Source: an uncultured Desulfobacterium sp. (lineage in GTDB: Bacteria; Desulfobacterota; DSM-4660; Desulfatiglandales; Desulfatiglandaceae). Taken from it: DNA of 64,000 nucleotides. The translations under genes were made by a program, and so were the position numbers. The stretch spans positions 48,744 through 112,743 of the forward strand of contig LT984857.1 in NCBI GenBank assembly GCA_900258555.1, in the 5' to 3' direction. The notes under the pieces are model-generated. The model was not told the origin of the DNA. It saw only the letters and a list, made by a program, of their open reading frames with translations, and made no database searches. Below, piece after piece: positions 17,173 to 23,717 of this stretch (the first letter of the stretch is position 1; each line of letters begins with the position of its first letter).

Positions 17173-17252
17173 ATGGGTATGTTCAGACCCTTATCATACC
17201 CATCCGAATTAGAAACACCAACAGCCCGCCCGCAAGGGCGCGCGGGCTGTTG
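17173..17252. other. Two tandem perfect hairpins before the reductase genes
   Basis: CAACAGCCCGC at 17219-17229 pairs with GCGGGCTGTTG at 17242-17252 (11 bp). ATGGGTATG at 17173-17181 pairs with CATACCCAT at 17195-17203 (9 bp). On the transcribed strand the GC-rich stem comes first after the crotonase stop, then the second stem, then the BzdN-like start 33 bp on. There is no clear T-run. Partial termination, RNase-limited mRNA segmentation or translational control of the reductase are possible. Confidence 0.6.
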
Positions 17253-17260
17253 TTCATAAC

Positions 17261-18043
17261 CTATTTACCCTGATAAGTGGGCTTCCTTTTTTCGAGGAAA
17301 GCCGCAACACCTTCCTTCTTGTCATCGCTTGCGAGAGCGAGATTTGCAGATAACGCCTCAAGCACAAGGCCGGTCTCCAGGTCAACTTCATCGCCGAATT
17401 TGGTTGCTATCATTGCAAACTTTACGGCCAAGGGTGCTTTTGTGGCGATCTTCTTTGCGAGCTTCATCGCAACGTCCATAAGCTCTTCAGGCTTGGCCAC
17501 CTGATTTGCAAGCCCCAAGGCCAGGGCCTTGTTGGCATCGAGGTTTTCACCTGTCAGCATGGCCCACAGGGCCTGACTCCTTCCGATGATCCGCGGGAGT
17601 CTCTGTGTGCCGCCATAGCCGGGGATAACACCCAGCCCAAGCTCAGGAAGACCGAACAGTGCGTTTTCCGAAGCAATCCTGAAGGTGCAGCCCATTGCAA
17701 GCTCGCAACCTCCGCCCAAGGCCATTCCGTTTACCGCTGCAATTGTTGGAACATTGAGTGCCTCGAGGTCTCTGAAAATGCCTGCGCCCCTTCTGATGAA
17801 GTCATAACTTTCCTTCAGGCCCAGCCCCGTAAACTCGGATATATCAGCACCCGCCACAAAGGCCTTGTCGCCGGCGCCTGTAATAATCATCGCCCTGATG
17901 GAATCATCGCCCTTTACCGTGGCTATAGCGTCTTTTATCTCGTCCATAGTGCGGAAATTAAGGGCGTTCATCTTTTTTGGCCTGTTTACCGTCAGGACCG
18001 CAATGCCTTCCTTGACCTCAAAAATAATGTTTTCGTACTCCAT
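17261..18043 (-). CDS. Enoyl-CoA hydratase (crotonase)
   Basis: Canonical crotonase of 260 residues. Both catalytic glutamates are in place: GMALGGGCELAMGC and LPELGLGVIPGYGGTQRLPR. The oxyanion segment FVAGADI and the C-terminal FLEKRKPTYQGK are those of short-chain enoyl-CoA hydratases. The ATG is preceded by a purine-rich GGAGGG. It is the second catabolic gene of the operon and the last one before the reductase subunits. It probably hydrates an acyclic or cyclic enoyl-CoA; it is the most ordinary of the three crotonases here. Confidence 0.9.
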   Translation of the reverse strand: MEYENIIFEVKEGIAVLTVNRPKKMNALNFRTMDEIKDAIATVKGDDSIRAMIITGAGDKAFVAGADISEFTGLGLKESYDFIRRGAGIFRDLEALNVPTIAAVNGMALGGGCELAMGCTFRIASENALFGLPELGLGVIPGYGGTQRLPRIIGRSQALWAMLTGENLDANKALALGLANQVAKPEELMDVAMKLAKKIATKAPLAVKFAMIATKFGDEVDLETGLVLEALSANLALASDDKKEGVAAFLEKRKPTYQGK

Positions 18044-18079
18044 AAATTCCCTCCTTCCAATAAAGTTTGTCAGTTTATT

Positions 18080-18208
18080 GTAACTAATCAGGAGCCGGTA
18101 GTCGGGAGCCAGGATTCAGAATGGCAATGGCATAAAACTCATTGTCAGTAAAAACAGGATCTTTTATTCTGGCTTCTGGATTCTGGCTCCTAACTCCTGC
18201 GTAGTTAC
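18080..18208. repeat. Imperfect 43-bp inverted repeat between crotonase genes
   Basis: The arms at 18080-18122 and 18166-18208 match at about 30 of 43 positions when one is reversed and complemented. Both arms contain the words CAGGAG and GGAGCCAG.AT.CAGAA. It fills nearly all of the 168-bp gap between the two crotonase genes. It looks like a dispersed intergenic foldback; no coding potential is seen. Confidence 0.6.
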
Positions 18209-18211
18209 GCT

Positions 18212-18964
18212 TCATTTAAACTTCTCCGGTCCGCTCATGGCATCACCCGCGTAATAGCACGCCTTGGAGACCTCGAATTCATAGTCAAATGCCTCAGATA
18301 CATCTGCTCCCACATCAATGGCCTTCTTGGCCTGCCTCACGGCCAGCGGAGAATTCCTGGCAATCTCTGTGGCAAGTTTTTTGACCTCAGTCATAAAATC
18401 ACTTGGGGGGACCACCCTATTAAAGATCCCCATCTGCAAGGCCTCTTCCGCCTCCACGACCCTGCCGGTAAAGACAAGCTCTTTTGCCCTGCCTATGCCC
18501 ACAATCATCCTCAGGCGCTGACACCCACCGCATGCGGGTATCATCCCCCATCTGATCTCTGACTGCGCAAACCTTGCCGTAGATGATGCGACCCTGATGT
18601 CACATGCAAGGGCCACCTCGGCCCCGCCGCCGAATGCGACACCGTTTACCGCTGCTATTGTTGGTTTAGGAAAATTGCCCAGGGTGTTGAAAAATGTCCT
18701 GATCACCTTTTCCCTGTAAGGTTGTATCTCTTCCTTGGGCATCTTGGCCCTTTCCTTGAGATCAATACCGGCACAAAACGCCTTGTCTCCCTCACCGCTG
18801 ATCACGACCACCCTGACGCTGTCGTCATAGGCCATTTTCTCCAACTCCTCTCTGAGGGAGACAAAAACCGCCCTGCTCAGGGAATTTGACTGGTTGGGGC
18901 GATTGATAGAGATATAGGCCACACCCTCTTCCATTTTTATATTAAGAACATTTTCTTCTGTCAT
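18212..18964 (-). CDS. Crotonase-family enoyl-CoA hydratase/isomerase
   Basis: Crotonase of 250 residues, first catabolic gene after the regulator. The first catalytic region reads GVAFGGGAEVALACD, with the Glu kept. The second reads SEIRWGMIPACGGCQRL, with Glu in the SEI context rather than the usual PE.LG. The C terminus ends AGDAMSGPEKFK, so the usual EKRKP(x)F tail is missing and the protein is about 10 residues short. These traits suit an isomerase or a hydratase for a cyclic dienoyl-CoA, but cyclohexadienecarbonyl-CoA hydratase identity cannot be proved from motifs. The ribosome site before the ATG is weak. Confidence 0.82.
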   Translation of the reverse strand: MTEENVLNIKMEEGVAYISINRPNQSNSLSRAVFVSLREELEKMAYDDSVRVVVISGEGDKAFCAGIDLKERAKMPKEEIQPYREKVIRTFFNTLGNFPKPTIAAVNGVAFGGGAEVALACDIRVASSTARFAQSEIRWGMIPACGGCQRLRMIVGIGRAKELVFTGRVVEAEEALQMGIFNRVVPPSDFMTEVKKLATEIARNSPLAVRQAKKAIDVGADVSEAFDYEFEVSKACYYAGDAMSGPEKFK

Positions 18965-18987
18965 TTATTTCACACAAAATTTATTTT

Positions 18988-19092
18988 GAGCTATTATCTG
19001 TTAGCCTTTAGCAATTAGCTTTAATGGTAATATTTGAAAAAATTCACATTTTCATTCATTGAGCTAATAGCTGACAGCCAATAGCTAACAGC
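18988..19092. repeat. Imperfect inverted repeat with ATTAGCT words
   Basis: The 137-bp gap between the TetR stop and the first crotonase contains two arms (about 18988-19026 and 19054-19092) built from repeated TTAGC, AGCTATTAGC and related words that can fold back on each other with several mismatches. It lies where regulator and structural genes would be uncoupled. Confidence 0.45.
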
Positions 19093-19101
19093 TTATTCTA
19101 T

Positions 19102-19692
19102 TTACGCCTCTTCTCGCCTCATCAATCCATAAAGCAGCAATCTTATAAGCTCTTCGGATATGTCTTTCATCTGGAGCCTGCCGTTGTCCCTGAACCAGTG
19201 ATATACCCACAGCATGGTTCCAAGTATCCCGAAGGCGGCCACTGTGTGGTCAATGGCATTGAGCCTGTTTATGTCAGCAATTTTCCCGACCTGATCCCGA
19301 AAGAGTTTGAATACCTGACGATGCTGTCTGTTGCACAATTCCTTCAAGTCTTCAGGCAATTGATAAAGCTCATCTATAAAGATAGCGATTTCCTTTCTCA
19401 TGCCCCCGTCGCTGAACAGATAGAGCATGCCGTCAATCATATGTTTTAGACAATCTACCGGGTCATCGTGTTGTTCAATGGCCTTATTCAGGGCCGAAAT
19501 GACCTTATCGCCAGCGTTCTTTATGATGTCAAAAAGAATCTCCTCCTTATTGGAGAAATGATTATAGATAGCGGAGCTGGTCATCCCGACCCTGCCGACC
19601 AGTTGCCTGGTGGAGGCCTTTGTAAACCCATATTCATAAAAGAGTTCAATGGCCTCCTCGATAATCTTTTCCTTGGTCCCTTTACCTTCCAT
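19102..19692 (-). CDS. TetR-family transcriptional regulator
   Basis: TetR-type regulator of 196 residues. The N-terminal helix-turn-helix lies at about residues 8-55 (FYEYGFTKASTRQLVGRVGM, then TSSAIYNHFSNKEEI). The C-terminal ligand/dimer domain is of the kind found in regulators sensing acyl-CoA thioesters. The ATG at 19692 is preferred to an overlapping TTG. It is the first gene behind a near-consensus promoter with an abutting dyad operator candidate (19778-19791), so autoregulation and control of the whole downstream operon are likely. The effector is probably an acyl- or aryl-CoA intermediate of the pathway; this is inference from context. Confidence 0.88.
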   Translation of the reverse strand: MEGKGTKEKIIEEAIELFYEYGFTKASTRQLVGRVGMTSSAIYNHFSNKEEILFDIIKNAGDKVISALNKAIEQHDDPVDCLKHMIDGMLYLFSDGGMRKEIAIFIDELYQLPEDLKELCNRQHRQVFKLFRDQVGKIADINRLNAIDHTVAAFGILGTMLWVYHWFRDNGRLQMKDISEELIRLLLYGLMRREEA

Positions 19693-19777
19693 CAAAGAAT
19701 CGCAAAATTTTATATATTAAACTCAATAAGTTATCGTGATACCCGCACAGTCGCCCTAACCGAAAAAACCTAAGGTG

Positions 19778-19791
19778 AACGAGCGCTTGTT
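19778..19791. promoter_or_regulatory. Candidate TetR operator, 14-bp dyad
   Basis: AACGAGCGCTTGTT is an inverted repeat with 12 of 14 symmetric positions around AGCGCT. It directly abuts the -10 box of the minus-strand promoter, so a bound repressor would cover the start site. Similar ACAAGCG..CGTT dyads are recognised by TetR-type acyl-CoA regulators, but no binding is shown. Confidence 0.6.
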
Positions 19792-19820
19792 TTTATAACG
19801 CCGTTTATATATCCTGTCAA
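19792..19820 (-). promoter_or_regulatory. Sigma-70 promoter of the tetR/catabolic operon
   Basis: On the minus strand TTGACA (19815-19820) is followed after exactly 17 bp by TATAAA (19792-19797). The predicted start is near 19785, within the dyad operator, with a leader of about 90 nt before the TetR ATG. Confidence 0.7.
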
Positions 19821-19954
19821 GAAAAAAATTGAAAAATTTTTTGCCCGGGCAGAAATTGTCTTATAGCCCCGGAAGGTGAGTCCCATTGGGCAGGTTAGGC
19901 CCGAGATAAGATACCCCCATCAGTGTTCACAGGTGATAATATTTTATAATTTAA

Positions 19955-19981
19955 TTGACAAATGATATGTTATCTTATACA
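19955..19981 (+). promoter_or_regulatory. Possible promoter of the secreted-protein gene
   Basis: TTGACA at 19955-19960 and TATACA at 19976-19981 are separated by 15 bp, short of optimal. It lies 56 bp before the ATG at 20038. The rest of the 345-bp space between the regulator and this gene (19693-20037) shows only the divergent promoter/operator and no ORF. Confidence 0.35.
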
Positions 19982-20037
19982 TTCCGGACGTAAAACAGCA
20001 AAGACAATTCAATCGTTATAAGTTGGGAGGAAGCAGC

Positions 20038-20586
20038 ATGAAAAGGAATTTTACAGTCATATTAGGTGCACTGTTTTTACTGGCGGTCTCATCTGCCCAG
20101 TCAATGAGCGCTACACTTGAGGATGTCGCAGACAGTTATATTGTTCAGATCACAGCAAAGGCCAAGGTAAAAAAGCTGGGCTCTGAGAAAACCCATAGCG
20201 CCGGATTGCTTGTCTTGACCAGTGGGGGCACCTTCTCTCTTGACGACTATAATACGCCGAATGACGTGAGCGGAATCATATATCTTGACAGTAAGGGCAA
20301 AAAGATCCTGTTTGAACTCACTCCGGCAGGCCAGTCTTCACTTGAAAAAACAATGCTTAACTGGCTTGAGACGGCGGCAGCAAGTAAAGGAATTAATCTT
20401 GAAGATACCGGTATTAATGTCTTATCAGTCAAGACCTCTAAGGTAAAGATTGACAAGAAGACAAACAAACCCAAGGGGACAGCCAAATACACGGCCAAGG
20501 GGACTGTCTACGGTGATATAGTCGGTCAGGGCCATGTAACGGCGAAATTTTCGTATCAAGCGAAGATAAAATTCCCCAGCAATTGA
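20038..20586 (+). CDS. Secreted protein of unknown function
   Basis: Protein of 182 residues. The ATG at 20038 has GGGAGG upstream. Residues 1-25 form a clear Sec signal peptide (MKRNF, hydrophobic core ILGALFLLAV, then SSAQSMSA). The mature part is Lys- and Thr-rich with beta-prone stretches, including KVKIDKKTNKPKGTAKYTA. I do not recognise the family. It is monocistronic, with the next gene 81 bp away. A periplasmic or outer-surface location is likely. Confidence 0.7.
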   Translation: MKRNFTVILGALFLLAVSSAQSMSATLEDVADSYIVQITAKAKVKKLGSEKTHSAGLLVLTSGGTFSLDDYNTPNDVSGIIYLDSKGKKILFELTPAGQSSLEKTMLNWLETAAASKGINLEDTGINVLSVKTSKVKIDKKTNKPKGTAKYTAKGTVYGDIVGQGHVTAKFSYQAKIKFPSN

Positions 20587-20667
20587 TTGCCGGACAGGTC
20601 ATTCTCTTCTACTGCCCCCCGGGCACAATGCAGTTATATCATTTTTGATTAAAGGCCCTGGTACGTC

Positions 20668-21522
20668 ATGGAATCGCCAAGATTTTTTCTACGCAGAATT
20701 TTCCCGGGGGGCAACTGGAGTTCACGCCTTCTGGTTTTCTTTGTTGCGCTTATAATCGCATGCGCAGCGATCTTTGCGCGAGTAATAAAGGAAAAAACAA
20801 AGCCTGTTACAGAAATAAAACAGGAAACCAAAATACCACCTGTCACCACAAACCGCCCTGAAGAGACCCCGCCCCCGGTGAAGACAGATGTCACCACCTC
20901 AAATACACCGGCAGCGGATGAACAACCACAAAAGAAAAAAGCGGACATAATCAATCCTTCAAATGTTAGTGTTACACCCGATGTAAAAAATGAGGAAGTC
21001 CCCGGCCTCTCCCCCACCATGTCATACGAAGAGAGGATGGAGGCAATTGAGGAGTTGGCGCAAAAGGATAACCCCACCATAGTCAGTGTAGTCACAAAAT
21101 TATTGGACTCACCCGACCCTGAGTTTAGAGAAGATATTCTGGATGCACTGATGGAGGTTGATGACGTCCAAGTCAACACCCCCCTTTTAAAAGCCCTTGA
21201 AGACCAAAACCAGGATGTGGTGGAAAAGGCTATGGATGTTATGGAAAATATACACTCAGCGAACATCCTGCCTGGCCTGGAACGGGCACTCGGTGACAGA
21301 GACGAAGATATCAGGGGACAAGCGCTGAGCATTCTTGAAGACATCCCCGATGCTCGATCAATAGATATACTCATTGAAAAGGGCCTTCACAATGACTATC
21401 CGAGCACACGTGAAGATGTGCTGGATTCATTAAATTTCATAACCGACCAGGACTTTGAAACCTCTGAAGAGGCTGTTCGGTGGTGGCAGACGAATAGGGA
21501 TATCTTCGTTTTTTCAGAATAG
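20668..21522 (+). CDS. Membrane-anchored HEAT-repeat protein
   Basis: Protein of 284 residues. A single transmembrane segment at about residues 20-38 (LLVFFVALIIACAAIFA) follows a short basic N terminus. Then comes a Pro/Thr/Lys-rich linker (about 45-110). The C-terminal part (about 118-265) is made of HEAT-like helical repeats (ALMEVDDVQVNTPLLKALED, PGLERALGDRDEDIRGQALS). This suggests a periplasmic scaffold for protein-protein contacts. The function is unknown and no enzymatic motif is seen. It stands alone between two other exported-protein genes. Confidence 0.72.
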   Translation: MESPRFFLRRIFPGGNWSSRLLVFFVALIIACAAIFARVIKEKTKPVTEIKQETKIPPVTTNRPEETPPPVKTDVTTSNTPAADEQPQKKKADIINPSNVSVTPDVKNEEVPGLSPTMSYEERMEAIEELAQKDNPTIVSVVTKLLDSPDPEFREDILDALMEVDDVQVNTPLLKALEDQNQDVVEKAMDVMENIHSANILPGLERALGDRDEDIRGQALSILEDIPDARSIDILIEKGLHNDYPSTREDVLDSLNFITDQDFETSEEAVRWWQTNRDIFVFSE

Positions 21523-21647
21523 GCCTATAACTAATAGCACTGACAGACTTTTCTCTATAAAATCATTTCCTTGATTCTTGAGCTGTGTGGCAGAAATTTA
21601 TTCATCGTATCCTCTTGCCTGCATAATGATCAACGGGAGGAAAAGTA

Positions 21648-22196
21648 ATGAAGAATAGAATAATATTGTTCACAGGATTAGTAGTTTTTTCAATTGTTGG
21701 ACTGGCATATCCTTCCATTTCCAGGGGAGGGGAAGAGACTGTTTTAAAACTGACAAGCCCTGCATTTGAAAACGGCGGCATGATTCCACCAAAGTATACC
21801 TGTGACGGAGAGGATGTCTCACCGCCCCTTGAATGGGGCGTGGCCCCTGAAGGCGCAAAGAGTTTTGCCCTTGTATGTGATGATCCTGACGCCCCGATGG
21901 GCACATGGGTCCACTGGGTCATTTACAACATTCCCCAAAAAACCAAATCTCTTATGGAAGATATTGCCCGGGAAGCGCAACCTGCCGCAGGTGGGATGCA
22001 GGGAACCAATGATTTTCACAAAATCGGTTACGGAGGCCCCTGCCCTCCCGGCGGAACGCACAGATACTATTTCAGACTCTACGCCCTTGATTTCATGCCT
22101 GATATGGCCCCAGGTGTTACCAAAAGGCAATTGTTAAAGGAAATAGAAGGCCACATAGTCGGCCAGACCGAGCTTATGGGAAAATACAAGAGGTAG
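21648..22196 (+). CDS. Secreted PEBP-family protein (YbhB/YbcL-like)
   Basis: Protein of 182 residues with a signal peptide (about residues 1-27: basic start, core IILFTGLVVFSIVGLAY). The mature domain carries phosphatidylethanolamine-binding-protein motifs: SPAFENGGMIPPKYTCDG, DDPDAPMGTWVHWV, and the GYGGPCPPGGTHRYYF box. Bacterial members are YbhB and YbcL; their substrate is unsettled. GGGAGG sits before the ATG. The exported form suggests periplasmic action. It lies in no evident operon. Confidence 0.87.
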   Translation: MKNRIILFTGLVVFSIVGLAYPSISRGGEETVLKLTSPAFENGGMIPPKYTCDGEDVSPPLEWGVAPEGAKSFALVCDDPDAPMGTWVHWVIYNIPQKTKSLMEDIAREAQPAAGGMQGTNDFHKIGYGGPCPPGGTHRYYFRLYALDFMPDMAPGVTKRQLLKEIEGHIVGQTELMGKYKR

Positions 22197-22208
22197 GTTC
22201 CTATAAGA

Positions 22209-22241
22209 GTTCAAAGTTCAGGGTTCAAAGTTCAAAGTTGG
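22209..22241. repeat. Short direct repeats of TTCAAAG
   Basis: GTTCAAAGTT and GGTTCAAAGTT words recur about every 7-15 bp just downstream of the PEBP gene. No hairpin with a T-run is seen, so it is not a clear terminator. Confidence 0.4.
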
Positions 22242-22356
22242 AGGGGTTAGAAACGAAGAGCATTGCGCAGGGTTGCGGCTTAGCCGGTCGTTCTTGGACA
22301 TTTGAACCCAGTATCTCTTATTGGTGGATAGCCGCTGCTAAGAAGACTCCTTAAAA

Positions 22357-22635
22357 TCATTCTCCTCCGGAAAACAAGAGCATCCAAATACCCAATATTA
22401 CAAAGAGTGCCCCAGCCCCCATCCTGATATAGTTCTCAGGGATAACGCGGCTTATGATCCCTCCGAATAACACGGCCAAAAGAGATGTCAGCACCAGGGC
22501 CCCTGCGGCCCCAATAAATACCGAAAGACGAGCGCTGTTTTTCGCTGAAAAGGCGAACGTGGCCAGTTGTGTCTTATCGCCCAGTTCCGCAAGAAATACC
22601 ATAGTAAAGGTTGTAAGCATCAATTTGAAATCCAT
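22357..22635 (-). CDS. UPF0016/GDT1-family membrane transporter, single domain
   Basis: Protein of 92 residues with three hydrophobic segments. It contains the family hallmark ELGDKTQ in AELGDKTQLATFAFSA, which in the TMEM165/GDT1/MneA family serves cation (Mn/Ca)/H exchange. Most bacterial members contain two such halves in one chain or as two small proteins. Here only one half is present, so it probably works as a homodimer or with a partner elsewhere. The region upstream can fold into a two-stem structure but does not match the yybP-ykoY manganese riboswitch signature. Confidence 0.8.
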   Translation of the reverse strand: MDFKLMLTTFTMVFLAELGDKTQLATFAFSAKNSARLSVFIGAAGALVLTSLLAVLFGGIISRVIPENYIRMGAGALFVILGIWMLLFSGGE

Positions 22636-22763
22636 TTAACCTGTCTCCACTTTGACTACTGTTAAAAAGAATTGTCCCATCGCACCGGCCAGCTCATTGG
22701 CCTTCCTTTCAATTACTATGGGAATGGTTTGGTGTCAATTTATTGCATTATTTTAGGATGAGA

Positions 22764-22954
22764 GGGCTTTTTACCTGCTTGCATCACCATAACAGGAGTC
22801 GAGAATAGCACCCAACAACGACTTCTATAACCGTACAAGGGGAAGGGCCTATATGCGCGGCGGACAACCTCATTGTACCTGCTGTTAAAGAATTGCGTAT
22901 AAAGCCGCCGGCCGTTCAGAGTGACGTAAAAATATGCAAACAGGTAAAAAGCCC
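22764..22954. repeat. 191-bp foldback with 21-bp inverted repeats
   Basis: GGGCTTTTTACCTG plus GCAT ends at 22764-22784 reappear inverted at 22934-22954 with 20 of 21 positions matching. Inside are further short stems (AGTCG/CGACT and GTACAA/TTGTAC). The interior carries an IS110-like transposase remnant, so this is best read as a decayed insertion. It occupies much of the 620-bp gap between the UPF0016 and mraZ genes. Confidence 0.55.
22793..22888 (+). pseudogene. Remnant of an IS110-like transposase C-terminal region
   Basis: Reading frame of 31 codons bounded by stops. It encodes ESRIAPNND followed by RTRGRAYMRGGQPH, resembling the G(V/I)AP..(N)(D)SG...RG+R...GGR..VR segment of IS110-family transposases. 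The catalytic domain is missing and the frame breaks just where the family has VRxxLYM. It has no start codon or ribosome site. The family assignment rests on one short motif. Confidence 0.45.
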
Positions 22955-23185
22955 CCGGCCCGCCTGAACTTATTGAGATGTTACCTTAATCCCGCCTAAG
23001 ATGCATTTTTAAATAAAACTTTATTTTTCGGCAGGGTTATAAGTAAGAAACGAAATGGAATCTTAATCAGCATTCCTTATTTCCCCTAATATATAGTATT
23101 TTTTTATTGCAAAAGCCCAATATATTGTGGTAAAAAATTTTACCAGGAAAAATCTCTCAACATGTTTATTTTTCAGTTTTTTTTC

Positions 23186-23214
23186 TTGACAAACATCATA
23201 TTTGGTCAGATAGT
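23186..23214 (+). promoter_or_regulatory. dcw cluster promoter
   Basis: TTGACA (23186-23191) and GATAGT (23209-23214) are spaced by 17 bp. The predicted start is near 23221, about 35 nt before the mraZ ATG. The -10 box overlaps the first of four 10-bp repeats that look like MraZ boxes. Confidence 0.6.
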
Positions 23215-23251
23215 GGCATGAATCGGAACAAAGTGTCACAGAGTGGAAATA
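23212..23251 (+). promoter_or_regulatory. Candidate MraZ operator: four 10-bp repeats
   Basis: AGTGGCATGA, ATCGGAACAA, AGTGTCACAG and AGTGGAAATA follow each other with exact 10-bp period; three of the four start AGTG. MraZ is known to bind direct repeats of a GTGG/TGGG type with 10-bp period in front of its own gene. Placement over the -10 box and start site fits autorepression. Confidence 0.6.
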
Positions 23252-23255
23252 ATTC

Positions 23256-23705
23256 ATGTTCAGAGGACGTTCCAGACATAATCTTGACGACAAAGGCAGG
23301 TTGGCCATCCCATCCAGGTTCAAAGAGATCCTGGATCAGAAAGGTGAAGACTGTCTGGTGGTTACCAATCACGACACCGGATACGACACCTGCCTGTGGG
23401 CCTATCCAAGGGACGCCTGGAAACAGATCGAAGAAGCTGCTGCGAAGCTGCCACAATTCAGTCGCGCGGCCCACGATTATCTCAGATTTTTTATATCCGG
23501 TGCAGTTGAATGTACCTTAAAAAACGGGAGGATAACTATCCCACCTGATTTAAGGGAGCTTGCAGGACTTAAGAAGGAGGTCATGCTGGTCGGTGCGCTG
23601 ACTAAATTCGAAATCTGGGAAAAGGACAAGTGGGAAGAGGAATTCAAGCGGTCAAGAGAAGGTTTTGCAAAGGCCAGTGAGTCTCTTTCAGAATTTGGCA
23701 TTTAG
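23256..23705 (+). CDS. mraZ: Transcriptional regulator MraZ
   Basis: DNA-binding regulator of 149 residues with two AbrB-like SpoVT halves. The N-terminal signature is FRGRSRHNLDDKGRLAIPSR and the second half has NGRITIPPDLRELAGL. It opens the division and cell-wall cluster, where MraZ binds repeats upstream of itself and tunes the operon; such repeats are visible here. The ATG follows a weak purine-rich site. The next gene, rsmH, begins 12 bp after its stop. Confidence 0.95.
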   Translation: MFRGRSRHNLDDKGRLAIPSRFKEILDQKGEDCLVVTNHDTGYDTCLWAYPRDAWKQIEEAAAKLPQFSRAAHDYLRFFISGAVECTLKNGRITIPPDLRELAGLKKEVMLVGALTKFEIWEKDKWEEEFKRSREGFAKASESLSEFGI

Positions 23706-23717
23706 GGTGCTCTTTTT

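Noticed and set aside
22636-22760. yybP-ykoY (manganese) riboswitch before the UPF0016 gene
   Set aside because: Two nested stems (TCCCAT/ATGGGA and GGCCA/TGGCC) exist, but the conserved loops of that riboswitch class are absent.
22764-22954. 6S RNA or another structured RNA gene
   Set aside because: The length and long closing stem are suggestive, but the interior encodes an IS110-like transposase segment and there is no recognisable conserved bulge.
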